A DNA stretch of 64,000 nt from Companilactobacillus sp. Its GTDB lineage: Bacteria; Bacillota; Bacilli; Lactobacillales; Lactobacillaceae. The position numbers and the translations under genes were made by a program. The stretch covers positions 1,612,001 to 1,676,000 of the forward strand of contig NZ_JAKVLR010000001.1 of assembly GCF_022484265.1 (NCBI RefSeq), given 5' to 3'. The notes below the pieces were generated by a model. The model was not told the DNA's origin and did not search any database. It saw only the letters and a program-made list of their open reading frames with translations. Every line of letters starts with the position of its first letter. The first letter of the stretch is position 1. Shown piece by piece: positions 33,328 to 41,538 of the stretch.

Positions 33328-35088
33328 ATGACAAAAATGATTGCTGGACAAGCTTTAGTTAAAGTGTTGGAAGATTGGGATGTCGACCACGTTTACGGTA
33401 TCCCAGGAGGTTCGATCAACCATACAGTTGAGGGACTTTACTTAGAAAAAGACAAGGTCAAATACATTCAGGTACGTCACGAGGAAGTTGGTGCAATTGC
33501 CGCATCAGCTGACGCTAAATTCACTGGAAAAATCGGTGTTGCGTTTGGATCAGCTGGTCCTGGTGCAACTCATTTATTCAACGGACTTTATGATGCCAAA
33601 ATGGACCACGTTCCTGTCTTAGCCATCGTTGGTCAAGTACCACAAGCAACGATGAATACTAACTATTTCCAAGAAATGGATGAAACACCTATGTTTAGCG
33701 ATGTAGCAGTTTATAACCGGACTGTTACGACTGCTGAACAGATTCCTTACGTCATCAATCAAGCGATTCGTGAAGCTTATCGACAAAAGGGCGTTGCGGT
33801 CGTAACCATTCCAGAAGACCTTAGTTCAACGGAAATCGACTATCAAGCACCAAAGACACCTAAGGTAGTCGAGAATAATTTTTCACAAGTCATCAATCCT
33901 GAAGATGTCGAAAATACACTCAAGATGATCAAAGAGTCTAAACATCCTTTGATCTATGCTGGACGTGGTTTACTAGGTGCAAAAGACACTTTGACTAAAT
34001 TCTCTGAGCAATTCAATATTCCAGTCATGAATACAGTGCCGGCTACAGGGGTAATTAGCACTGACCATCCTAATTTTATCGGCACTTTCGGACGTCTTGG
34101 CAGCAAGTCTGGATTTGAGGCTTTACAACATACTGACCTGATCTTGTTCTTAGGCTCAGAATTCCCATTTGCGGGCTTTTGGCCAAAGGACTTAAAGATT
34201 ATCGAAGTTAACAATAATCCATACGACATCGGCAAAACAGTCGATGTAGACTATGCTGTGATCTCTGATGCCCAAAGTTATTTGCAAGCTTTGATCGATA
34301 CCAAAGAAACGCTTCCTGCTACTGATTGGCTCAAAGCTAACCAAGAAAATAAGGCCAATTGGGACAAGTGGTTGGCAGGCCTTGCTAAAGACGACAGCAA
34401 TGGTCTTAATCCAGAAACGATCACTGCAAAAATTGCTGAAATGGCTGGTCCAAACGATACTTATGGCGTTGATACCGGAAACGTGTCAGAGTGGGGCGTT
34501 CGTGGACTGCCAATAAATCATAATCAACGTTTCGCTATCTCTGGACTTTTTGCAACAATGGGCTTTGGACTTCCTGCGGGTCTAGCGGGTGCATTAAGCG
34601 TCCCTGACGCTCAAGCCTGGTCTTTATCAGGTGATGGTGGATTTTCTATGGTCGCTCCTGATATCATCACAGAAGCTCGCTACGGCCTTCCAGTCATCAA
34701 CGTCGTCTTTGCTAACGAGAGACTCGGCTTCATTTACAACGAACAAGTTGTTACCAAGCAACACCTTTACGGAGTCGACTTAACTGGCGCCGACTGGGCA
34801 AAGGTTGCTGAAGGTTTAGGCGGGATCGGATTTACTGTAACTTCAATCAAAGAAGCCGACGAAGTCTTTGCTAAGATCAAAAAATTGCAAGCTTCTGGCA
34901 ACAAGAAACCAATCGTCATCAATGCCGTCATCAAACAAGATGACCCAATCACGACTGCATTTATGCCACTTGATCCAAAACTATACGGTCAAGATACAGT
35001 TGATCAATATGCTAAGCAATATGGAATCGATACTAAAGAACAACCATCCCTCGGAGAACTACTTCGTGCTAAGGGTGATGAAAAATAA
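33328..35088 (+). CDS. pox: Pyruvate oxidase (ThDP, FAD dependent)
   Basis: Cytoplasmic enzyme of 586 residues that converts pyruvate, phosphate and oxygen to acetyl phosphate, CO2 and hydrogen peroxide. The ThDP activation Glu is in VRHEEVGA, the ThDP-binding motif starts at GDGGFSM and ends at VVFANERLG, and length matches L. plantarum Pox5. The start at 33328 is preferred over the TTG at 33307 because AAGGA lies nine bases upstream. Monocistronic. Its product acetyl phosphate feeds acetate kinase. Immediately after its stop codon lie two abutting DnaA boxes. Confidence 0.92.
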   Translation: MTKMIAGQALVKVLEDWDVDHVYGIPGGSINHTVEGLYLEKDKVKYIQVRHEEVGAIAASADAKFTGKIGVAFGSAGPGATHLFNGLYDAKMDHVPVLAIVGQVPQATMNTNYFQEMDETPMFSDVAVYNRTVTTAEQIPYVINQAIREAYRQKGVAVVTIPEDLSSTEIDYQAPKTPKVVENNFSQVINPEDVENTLKMIKESKHPLIYAGRGLLGAKDTLTKFSEQFNIPVMNTVPATGVISTDHPNFIGTFGRLGSKSGFEALQHTDLILFLGSEFPFAGFWPKDLKIIEVNNNPYDIGKTVDVDYAVISDAQSYLQALIDTKETLPATDWLKANQENKANWDKWLAGLAKDDSNGLNPETITAKIAEMAGPNDTYGVDTGNVSEWGVRGLPINHNQRFAISGLFATMGFGLPAGLAGALSVPDAQAWSLSGDGGFSMVAPDIITEARYGLPVINVVFANERLGFIYNEQVVTKQHLYGVDLTGADWAKVAEGLGGIGFTVTSIKEADEVFAKIKKLQASGNKKPIVINAVIKQDDPITTAFMPLDPKLYGQDTVDQYAKQYGIDTKEQPSLGELLRAKGDEK

Positions 35089-35089
35089 G

Positions 35090-35107
35090 TTATCCACATG
35101 TGAATAA
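35090..35107. promoter_or_regulatory. Abutting inverted pair of DnaA boxes
   Basis: TTATCCACA (35090-35098) is directly followed by TGTGAATAA (35099-35107, TTATTCACA on the other strand). It lies right after the pox stop codon, 6 kb left of oriC. It could also fold into a hairpin, but no U-run follows. Confidence 0.55.
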
Positions 35108-35120
35108 CTTTTGAAATTAA

Positions 35121-35161
35121 AAATAGGCAATCGACCTGTTGAAAAAGTCGATTGCCTATTT
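35121..35161. terminator. Bidirectional terminator between pox and the SLAP gene
   Basis: AAATAGGCAATCGAC (35121-35135) pairs with GTCGATTGCCTATTT (35147-35161). Confidence 0.88.
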
Positions 35162-35170
35162 GTTTTATTA

Positions 35171-35752
35171 TTAAGCGTTTGTTCCAGTGATGTGTGAAAT
35201 ATCGTTTGAACTGACATAGCGATTAGGTGAGATCTGGTAGTAGATAACGCCTGAATCGATATTTACAGCCTGTTGGTTAGTAAACCAAGCCGAGTTTCCA
35301 GCCACTGATACTTGATTGATGGCATTGCCATTTCCATCGTATAACTGGATCTGATCGTTATTCACAGTGTGAATAACCGCTTTGTAGTTAGTGATGGCAA
35401 TATTTTTAATACCTGAAAGAACTTCATTGGCACTCAAATATTGATTGTCGCCAATCTTGTAAAATACTTCTTTAGTGGCAGCATTCTTATGTAATTGCGA
35501 TGTCGCAAAATCTTGATTGGCTGGAGCATTTTGGTGTTCGATAATTTGACCATTTTGGTCATAGATTGGTAAACCAATCAAATTTTTAGTATGGATAGTA
35601 ATGTTGATCGTAGTATCTGTCCATGTTGCGGAAACTGCAGCATTAGCTGGTGCGTTGTTTGCTGCAGATGCTGTTGATGTGCTGAAACTACCTAGCAATG
35701 CAGGCGAGATCAACGCTACAGCTAAGACTAAACTCAATTTCTTATGGCTCAT
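35171..35752 (-). CDS. Secreted SLAP-domain protein (S-layer associated type)
   Basis: Protein of 193 residues with a signal peptide (basic start MSHKK, hydrophobic core, cleavage near STASAA at about residue 31). Two repeats follow, each with a PIYDQNGQ or LYDGNGN segment and ending in FYKIGDNQYLSANEV or YYQISPNRYVSSNDI. This is the SLAP repeat that attaches lactobacillus proteins to cell-wall polymers. There is no additional catalytic domain, so it may be a surface adaptor or coat component. It is a single-gene transcript. Confidence 0.8.
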   Translation of the reverse strand: MSHKKLSLVLAVALISPALLGSFSTSTASAANNAPANAAVSATWTDTTINITIHTKNLIGLPIYDQNGQIIEHQNAPANQDFATSQLHKNAATKEVFYKIGDNQYLSANEVLSGIKNIAITNYKAVIHTVNNDQIQLYDGNGNAINQVSVAGNSAWFTNQQAVNIDSGVIYYQISPNRYVSSNDISHITGTNA

Positions 35753-35831
35753 TTTTAAACCCCCATTATTACAACTATAATAACATTATATATATATTTA
35801 ATATAAAATTTCAAATTTGTATCATTTGTGC

Positions 35832-35871
35832 AAAAAAAATCGTCCAATTCCGTTGAGGGATGGGCGATTTA
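35832..35871 (-). terminator. Terminator of the mnmE-mnmG transcript
   Basis: AATCGTCCA (35838-35846) pairs with TGGGCGATT (35861-35869) through one G-T pair; the A-run to the left is a U-tract on the minus strand. Confidence 0.75.
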
Positions 35872-35875
35872 TTGT

Positions 35876-37780
35876 TTATTGAGGTATTTTAGCAATCTTT
35901 CCTTGTTCGATATAAACACTCAAGATTCCGATATCAGCTGGATTTACACCACTGATACGACTAGCTTGGGCAATCGTTTCAGGATTGATCTTACTTAACT
36001 TTTGGACAGCTTCAGTAGCTAAACCATTGACCTTCGTGTAATCAAGACGTTCTGGGATCTTCTTTGATTCCATCTTCTTGAGACGGTCGATTTTCATTTG
36101 TTCTTTGGCAATGTATCCTTCGTACTTGATCTGGATCTCAACTTGTTCCTTAACGCGACGGTCAACATCAGCTCCGCCTTCACCGATCATGTCGATGATA
36201 TCTTGATAGTGGACCTCAGGTCTTCTCAAGAAACGACCAGCTAAGATGCCGTCTTTAAGGCCCTTCAAGTTGTGAACACTCAAGAATGGCTCAGCCATCT
36301 TAGGTGTGATCATAGTAGTTTCAAGGCGTTTTTTCTCTGCAGCAACTGCTTCCCACTTGCGTGTGAAACGGTCGTATCGGTCATCGCTAATAAGTCCAAG
36401 GTCATGTCCCTTACCAGTTAGACGCTCGTCAGCATTATCATGACGCAAAATCAAACGATATTCGGCACGACTTGTCAAAAGACGATAAGGTTCGTTAGTT
36501 CCTTTAGTTACGAGATCATCGATCAAAACGCCGATATACGCTTCATCCCTACGTAAAATAAATGGATCCTTGCCTTGTGCACGAAGGGCAGCATTGATAC
36601 CAGCCATGATTCCTTGTCCAGCAGCTTCTTCATATCCAGAAGTTCCGTTCATTTGACCAGCAGTAAATAGGTTTTTAACAACTTTGGTTTCCAAATTTAA
36701 CTTCAATTGCCAAGGTTCAACCACGTCATATTCGATTGCATATCCTGGACGCATCAACTTGGCGTTCTCAAGTCCAGCAACTGAGTGAACCATCTTCAAT
36801 TGAATTTCTTCAGGCATTGAAGTCGAGAAATCCCCGACGTAATACTCTTGAGTATCACGACCTTCTGGCTCTAAGAAAATTTGGTGACGTGGCTTGTCGG
36901 CAAAACGTACGACCTTATCTTCGATCGAAGGGCAGTAACGAGGTCCAACACCTTCGATAACACCTGAAAACATTGGTGCACGGTCAAGATTGTCACGAAT
37001 GATCTTATGTGTTGTGGCATTCGTATAAGTCATCCAGCAAGAGATTTGATCCTTTAAGTATTGGGCATCACGTGTCTCAAATGAGAAGTGATTAGGCTCT
37101 GGATCGCCAGGTTGTTCTTCGGTTTTTGAAAAGTCGATCGAATTCTTGTTCACACGAGGTGGTGTACCTGTCTTAAAACGAGTCAGCTTGAAACCATTTT
37201 TTTCAAGATTTTCTGACAACTTGATTGATGGAATCGAGTTGTTAGGACCTGAAGAATACATCAACTCGCCAATAATGATTTTTCCACGTGAAGCTGTTCC
37301 CGCTGTAAGGACGACTGTCTTAGCGTGATACTTTGCGCCAGTACCAGTTACGACACCTTTACAAATTCCATCTTCAACAATAAGTTTTTCTACGATTCCT
37401 TGGCGTAATGTAAGATTAGGTTCATTTTCGAGCGTATCCTTCATCACACGATGATACATGTTCTTGTCAGCTTGCGCACGAAGGGCACGAACGGCTGGAC
37501 CTTTTCCTGTATTCAACATTCTCATTTGAATGTATGTTTTATCGATGTTCTTTCCCATTTGACCACCAAGTGCATCGATCTCACGGACAACGATACCCTT
37601 AGCAGGTCCACCAACTGATGGATTACATGGCATAAAAGCTACCATGTCTAAATTGATCGTGATCAAAAGGGTGTTTTGGCCCATTCTAGCTGCTGCAAGA
37701 GCTGCTTCTGAACCAGCATGTCCAGCACCGACAACGATCACGTCATATGTTTCTGAATCAAATTCTTTAACTTCTACCAT
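35876..37780 (-). CDS. mnmG: tRNA uridine-5-carboxymethylaminomethyl modification protein MnmG
   Basis: FAD enzyme of 634 residues that with MnmE modifies wobble uridine 34 in tRNAs. The N-terminal GAGHAGSEAALA is the FAD motif, followed by CNPSVGGPAKG and the C-terminal RISGVNPADI-type helical domain. Length is typical of the long (GidA) form. It lies 19 bases after mnmE on the minus strand and ends at a terminator. The genes usually found downstream in other Firmicutes (rsmG, noc, parAB) are not here. Confidence 0.95.
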   Translation of the reverse strand: MVEVKEFDSETYDVIVVGAGHAGSEAALAAARMGQNTLLITINLDMVAFMPCNPSVGGPAKGIVVREIDALGGQMGKNIDKTYIQMRMLNTGKGPAVRALRAQADKNMYHRVMKDTLENEPNLTLRQGIVEKLIVEDGICKGVVTGTGAKYHAKTVVLTAGTASRGKIIIGELMYSSGPNNSIPSIKLSENLEKNGFKLTRFKTGTPPRVNKNSIDFSKTEEQPGDPEPNHFSFETRDAQYLKDQISCWMTYTNATTHKIIRDNLDRAPMFSGVIEGVGPRYCPSIEDKVVRFADKPRHQIFLEPEGRDTQEYYVGDFSTSMPEEIQLKMVHSVAGLENAKLMRPGYAIEYDVVEPWQLKLNLETKVVKNLFTAGQMNGTSGYEEAAGQGIMAGINAALRAQGKDPFILRRDEAYIGVLIDDLVTKGTNEPYRLLTSRAEYRLILRHDNADERLTGKGHDLGLISDDRYDRFTRKWEAVAAEKKRLETTMITPKMAEPFLSVHNLKGLKDGILAGRFLRRPEVHYQDIIDMIGEGGADVDRRVKEQVEIQIKYEGYIAKEQMKIDRLKKMESKKIPERLDYTKVNGLATEAVQKLSKINPETIAQASRISGVNPADIGILSVYIEQGKIAKIPQ

Positions 37781-37799
37781 GTATGTTTTCCACCTATAT

Positions 37800-39188
37800 C
37801 TATTTTCCTAAACAGAATTGCGAGAATAGCTGCGTGATCAATTCATCTGGGTAGCTATCACCTGTGATCTCGCCTAATTTATCCCAACAAGAAGTCATAT
37901 CGATCTGCACGAGGTCGATTGGCATCCCTGCTTCAATTCCTGAAATAACGTCATTTAAGCTTTGTTTTGCTTGTCTCAAGAGTCCTGCTTGTCGAGCACT
38001 CGTGATAATGACGTTGCTGCTGCTGTCTTCGATACCAGCATTGAATAGCTTGCCGACGGTATCTTTGATCTGTTCGATACCGTCATTTTTAATGGCAGAT
38101 GTGAGCAAAATAATATCGTCTGCCTTTAATTGTTTAACTTCGATTGGATGCAAGACTGGCGTTAAATCGTTCTTGTTAAAAATTACGATTCTACGTTTAT
38201 CTTTGGTAGCATCCAATAATTGAATATCTTCATCTTCAAGTGGGCGACTAGAATCCAACACTAAGATGATCAAGTCAGCTTCGTTGATTGCCTTGAGCGA
38301 ACGTTCGACACCGATTTTTTCAACCTTGTCTTCGGTATCTCGGATACCTGCAGTATCGATCAGCTTCAGTGGAACACCATCAATATTGACATATTGTTCA
38401 ACAATATCACGCGTTGTACCTGCAACGTCCGTTACAATCGCTTTGTCCTCATCGAGCAAACGATTCAAAAGACTTGATTTACCAACGTTTGGCTTACCGA
38501 TGATGGCAGTAGCCAGACCGTGTTGCAAGATCTCGCCAGAGTCGGCTGTCTTGAGTAATTGGTCAATACTTACGCCAACTGTCTTTGCTTTTTCCAATAA
38601 CATGTTGGTAGTCATTTGTTCTGTATCGTATTCTGGATAGTCGATATTAACTTCGACTTGAGCCAAAACATCGAGAATCTCTTGACGCAAACTATTGATC
38701 AAATGTTCCAAATTACCATCAAGTTGATTGACAGCTACTTGCATAGCTTTGTCAGTTTTAGCACGAATCAAATCCATAACTGATTCAGCTTGGGTCAGAT
38801 CCAAACGTCCATTCAAAAAGGCACGTTTAGTAAATTCTCCAGGTTCAGCCATTCTGGCACCAGCACCGATCAATAGTTGCAGCACCTTGTTAGTAGGGAC
38901 GATTCCACCGTGAGTATTGACTTCAATGACGTCCTCACGTGTGTAAGTCTTAGGTGCACGCATAACTGAGACCATGACTTCATCAACTAAATCGTTAGTT
39001 GTCGGATCAACGATATGACCATAATTAATAGTGTGAGTAGCAACTTTAGCCAAGTCTTTACCCTTGAACACCTTTTTGACGATATTGATAGCTTGATCTC
39101 CAGAAACACGGACGATCGAGATACCACCTTCCCCAGGTGGTGTTGAAATAGCAGCAATCGTGTCGTATTCAGTTACTGTACTAGGCAT
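37800..39188 (-). CDS. mnmE: tRNA modification GTPase MnmE
   Basis: GTPase of 462 residues, partner of MnmG. The N-terminal folate-binding domain (STPPGEGGISIVRVSG) is followed by an embedded G domain with GKPNVGKSSLLN (G1), DVAGTTRD (G2), DTAGI (G3) and NKND (G4). It ends in CLGK, supplying the conserved C-terminal Cys. The start is preceded by AAGGAGGAATC-like sequence. The region upstream contains a repeat element instead of the usual jag gene. Confidence 0.95.
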   Translation of the reverse strand: MPSTVTEYDTIAAISTPPGEGGISIVRVSGDQAINIVKKVFKGKDLAKVATHTINYGHIVDPTTNDLVDEVMVSVMRAPKTYTREDVIEVNTHGGIVPTNKVLQLLIGAGARMAEPGEFTKRAFLNGRLDLTQAESVMDLIRAKTDKAMQVAVNQLDGNLEHLINSLRQEILDVLAQVEVNIDYPEYDTEQMTTNMLLEKAKTVGVSIDQLLKTADSGEILQHGLATAIIGKPNVGKSSLLNRLLDEDKAIVTDVAGTTRDIVEQYVNIDGVPLKLIDTAGIRDTEDKVEKIGVERSLKAINEADLIILVLDSSRPLEDEDIQLLDATKDKRRIVIFNKNDLTPVLHPIEVKQLKADDIILLTSAIKNDGIEQIKDTVGKLFNAGIEDSSSNVIITSARQAGLLRQAKQSLNDVISGIEAGMPIDLVQIDMTSCWDKLGEITGDSYPDELITQLFSQFCLGK

Positions 39189-39318
39189 GATGATTCCTCC
39201 TTGTTGGATTATTTATTAAGTAGTCGTTTGTTTTTATCGATTTGACAATTATTTGCTGGTCGCCACTATTTTTGTAGCAAAAACGCGTAATTTATCACTG
39301 GAACCGATTGAATAAACG
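39189..39318. other. Intergenic region where jag is expected
   Basis: Between mnmE and yidC (39189-39605, 417 bases) no open frame resembling jag/khpB exists. The stretch holds the mnmE ribosome binding site and probable promoter, the palindromic repeat and a terminator for yidC. Confidence 0.7.
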
Positions 39319-39468
39319 TGAAATTTTGCGACCTTATCCGAAACGCGCAAATATTTCACTGTGACCTACTGTATAAGGAGAATAAACGCTGCGAGCGCTT
39401 GACGAGCGCCACTCCGCATTTCTTCTCCTTATACTCCGGTCCCAAACCGTGAAATTTTGCGCTCTTAT
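39319..39468. repeat. Intergenic palindromic repeat, copy 2
   Basis: TATAAGGAGAA (about 39372) pairs with TTCTCCTTATA (about 39422), flanked by GTGAAATTTTGCG at 39319 and again at about 39449, and by an inverted CGCAAATATTTCAC at about 39346. Outer arms match those of the element at 6721-6856 in reverse complement. The inner stem differs, which suggests selection for structure. It has no protein coding potential. Confidence 0.75.
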
Positions 39469-39483
39469 AATGATTTTTGGCAC

Positions 39484-39533
39484 AAAAAAAGTGCATAATC
39501 CGTCCACACTAATAGTTGAACGGAAAAGCACTT
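39484..39533 (-). terminator. Terminator of the rpmH-rnpA-yidC transcript
   Basis: AAGTGC (39489-39494) and GCACTT (39528-39533) with inner CCGT/ACGG pairing; A-run on the left is a U-tract on the minus strand. Confidence 0.7.
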
Positions 39534-39605
39534 TGACTACTTTTCAGTATTTAATTTAATTTCTAAGACATCTTAACGACATTTTTCTTAAATGTCAATT
39601 ATTTA

Positions 39606-40445
39606 TTATCGATGCTTATAAGCACGTTTTTTAGCTTTTCTGATCTTACGTTGCTTCTCACGCTCTGCTTCTTCTTTTTCACGTTGTTTGCGACGATATC
39701 TAAATGGATTTTGGAAAGCCAATGTCTGAAGAACTTGGAACGCATTAGTTACTACCCAGTAAAGAGTAATAGCTGATGGGAATGTCAATGCTGGTACAAA
39801 GATGAAGATTGGCATGATCCAAGTCATCATCTTAGTTGTAGCATTTTGTTGCGGATTGGAAATACTTGAAATGTAAGTGGATAAGAATGTAAATAGGGCA
39901 GCTAAAACAGCCATGATGTAATATGGATCAGGCTTTCCTAATTGCATCCAAAGGAAGGAACCATTTCTCAATTCTGCTGTCTTATAGATTGCTTGATAAA
40001 GAGCAAACATAACTGGCAACTGAATCAATAATGGCAAACATCCCGCCACCGGATTAACTCCGGCCTCACGATATAACTTTTGAGTTTCCTCACGAAGTTT
40101 TTGTTGGGTGTCAGTATCTTTAGCAGAGTACTTGTCTTGCAAAGCCTTCATTTGAGGCTGAATTTCCATCTGCTTGTTCATACTGCGGATCTGGAACCAG
40201 TTTAATGGCAAGAGAATGACCCTGATGATAATGGTGAAGAGGACGATTGCCCAGCCGGCACTGTTACCAGCGATTGAACCTAACCACAAGATAAATCTTG
40301 AGAAGTTCCACAAAACAATGTGGTCCCAAAAACCAGTACTGTTACTAGTAATAGGTTCATTAAGATTAGAACATCCAGCTAACACCAGAACGACACTAAG
40401 TAATAGTGCGATACCTATGTATTTCTTTAACCTTTTTTTATTCAC
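39606..40445 (-). CDS. yidC: Membrane protein insertase YidC (lipoprotein form)
   Basis: Insertase of 279 residues that helps membrane proteins fold. A signal peptide with lipobox VLAGC (Cys25) precedes about five transmembrane helices; the hydrophilic-groove Arg in IIRVILLPL is present, along with a C-terminal basic tail (RRKQREKEEAEREKQRKIRKAKKRAYKHR region) that can bind ribosomes. It follows rnpA by 28 bases in the standard rpmH-rnpA-yidC order. The next gene in most relatives, jag, is missing. Confidence 0.93.
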   Translation of the reverse strand: MNKKRLKKYIGIALLLSVVLVLAGCSNLNEPITSNSTGFWDHIVLWNFSRFILWLGSIAGNSAGWAIVLFTIIIRVILLPLNWFQIRSMNKQMEIQPQMKALQDKYSAKDTDTQQKLREETQKLYREAGVNPVAGCLPLLIQLPVMFALYQAIYKTAELRNGSFLWMQLGKPDPYYIMAVLAALFTFLSTYISSISNPQQNATTKMMTWIMPIFIFVPALTFPSAITLYWVVTNAFQVLQTLAFQNPFRYRRKQREKEEAEREKQRKIRKAKKRAYKHR

Positions 40446-40473
40446 TTTTGCACCTATATTGATATATTTTGAT

Positions 40474-40818
40474 TTAATCTACTATTATTTTACCTAATTT
40501 TAGAAGATGTACGACATTTTTCTTTGTTTCGGGCATATCTAAATTAACGGCAGGCTTTCTTGCGATTATCAAAAAATCCAGCTCAGCAGGTAACTCAGGT
40601 TTTAATTCTAGTAGAGATTGACGAACGTATCGTTTGATCCGATTACGTCCAACAGCTGTATGTGAAACTTTCTTACCTACGGAAAGACCAACGCGAAAGT
40701 GTTTTTGTCCTGGTTTTTCGATCTTGTAGAGGACAAAATTACGATTTGCGACTGATTGGCCCTTTGAGTAGACATATTGATACTCATTTTCTTTTTTAAT
40801 TCGATAGCTTTTTCTCAT
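40474..40818 (-). CDS. rnpA: Ribonuclease P protein component
   Basis: Protein subunit of RNase P, 114 residues, which helps the catalytic RNA process tRNA 5' ends. The conserved GRNRIKRYVRQS motif (the RNR signature) is present, after KVSHTAV. It lies downstream of rpmH with a hairpin in the gap that probably reduces readthrough from the ribosomal protein promoter. Length is typical. Confidence 0.94.
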   Translation of the reverse strand: MRKSYRIKKENEYQYVYSKGQSVANRNFVLYKIEKPGQKHFRVGLSVGKKVSHTAVGRNRIKRYVRQSLLELKPELPAELDFLIIARKPAVNLDMPETKKNVVHLLKLGKIIVD

Positions 40819-40852
40819 ATGTCACCAGACTAATCTCTCGAGTTTTGTATAT

Positions 40853-40880
40853 AAAAAAAGACCACCAAAAATTAGTGATC
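40853..40880 (-). terminator. Attenuating hairpin between rpmH and rnpA
   Basis: On the minus strand GATCACTAA and TTGGTGGTC form a 9-bp stem (two or three G-T pairs) followed by seven Ts. Confidence 0.65.
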
Positions 40881-40888
40881 CTTCAAAA

Positions 40889-41029
40889 CTAAGCTGATAA
40901 TACTTTTCTGCCTTTTTTGCGACGTCTTGCAAGAACCTTGCGACCATTACTTGTACTCATTCTTTTCATGAAACCATGGACGCGTTCGCGATGACGCTTC
41001 TTTGGTTGATATGTTCTTTTTGTAGTCAT
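40889..41029 (-). CDS. rpmH: 50S ribosomal protein L34
   Basis: Very small basic protein of 46 residues. The reading frame starts MTTKRTYQPKKRHRERVHGF and continues with MKRMSTSNGR and ends KKGRKVLSA, the universal L34 pattern. An AGGAGG site lies eight bases before the start codon at 41029. It is the first gene left of oriC. Confidence 0.95.
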   Translation of the reverse strand: MTTKRTYQPKKRHRERVHGFMKRMSTSNGRKVLARRRKKGRKVLSA

Positions 41030-41538
41030 CAATCAAACCTCCTGAATTAATTTTCACTTCTCCAGACAATTGCTTAAATATCTTATCATGTTTGTCAAAA
41101 AAATTAAACAGCAAATTTAAATCTTTCATTAGTAGATAGGAAAACATCCCTGTGAGTTGTGAACAAAAGGGACCTGTGGATAATTTGTGGACAGAAGTTA
41201 TTAACATAGTTATCAACAGGGTAGTATACAGAGTTGTCCGCCGTAAAAATTTACTGTGCATTAGTTTTCCACAGGTTTTGATTTCTTGTTGTAAAGTCTT
41301 CGCAAGTCCAGTAGAATAGGACTTTCACTTGTTGATAACTGTGGATAACTATGTGAATAAGTCGAATTCTTAACATTAATCCACAGTTTTCTTACGATTC
41401 TTTTAACAAGTTGTTAAGTAAAAATAAATTAAACATACGTTCTGTGGAAAACTATTTTATTGAATGATAAACTTTATTTTGTCTTTTTAGGGGAAAAAAC
41501 TTATCCACAGATAAAATTTGCAAGATTGGAGGGATTTT
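41030..41538. other. oriC: oriC part 1: DnaA-box cluster upstream of dnaA
   Basis: Contains DnaA boxes in both orientations: TGTGGATAA at 41175-41183 and 41340-41348, TTATCAACA at 41210, TTTTCCACA at 41265-41273, TGTTGATAA at 41330, TGTGAATAA at 41352, TAATCCACA at 41377, TGTGGAAAA at 41443 and a perfect TTATCCACA at 41501-41509. It also holds the promoters of rpmH and dnaA. Confidence 0.9.

Noticed and set aside
39334..39531. 65-codon minus-strand open frame over the palindromic repeat
   Set aside because: It is made of the repeat arms themselves, has no ribosome binding site and no recognisable protein features; a spurious frame in a structured element.
40947..41261. 104-codon minus-strand frame across rpmH and the origin
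   Set aside because: Overlaps rpmH in another frame and runs through DnaA boxes; rpmH is the real gene.
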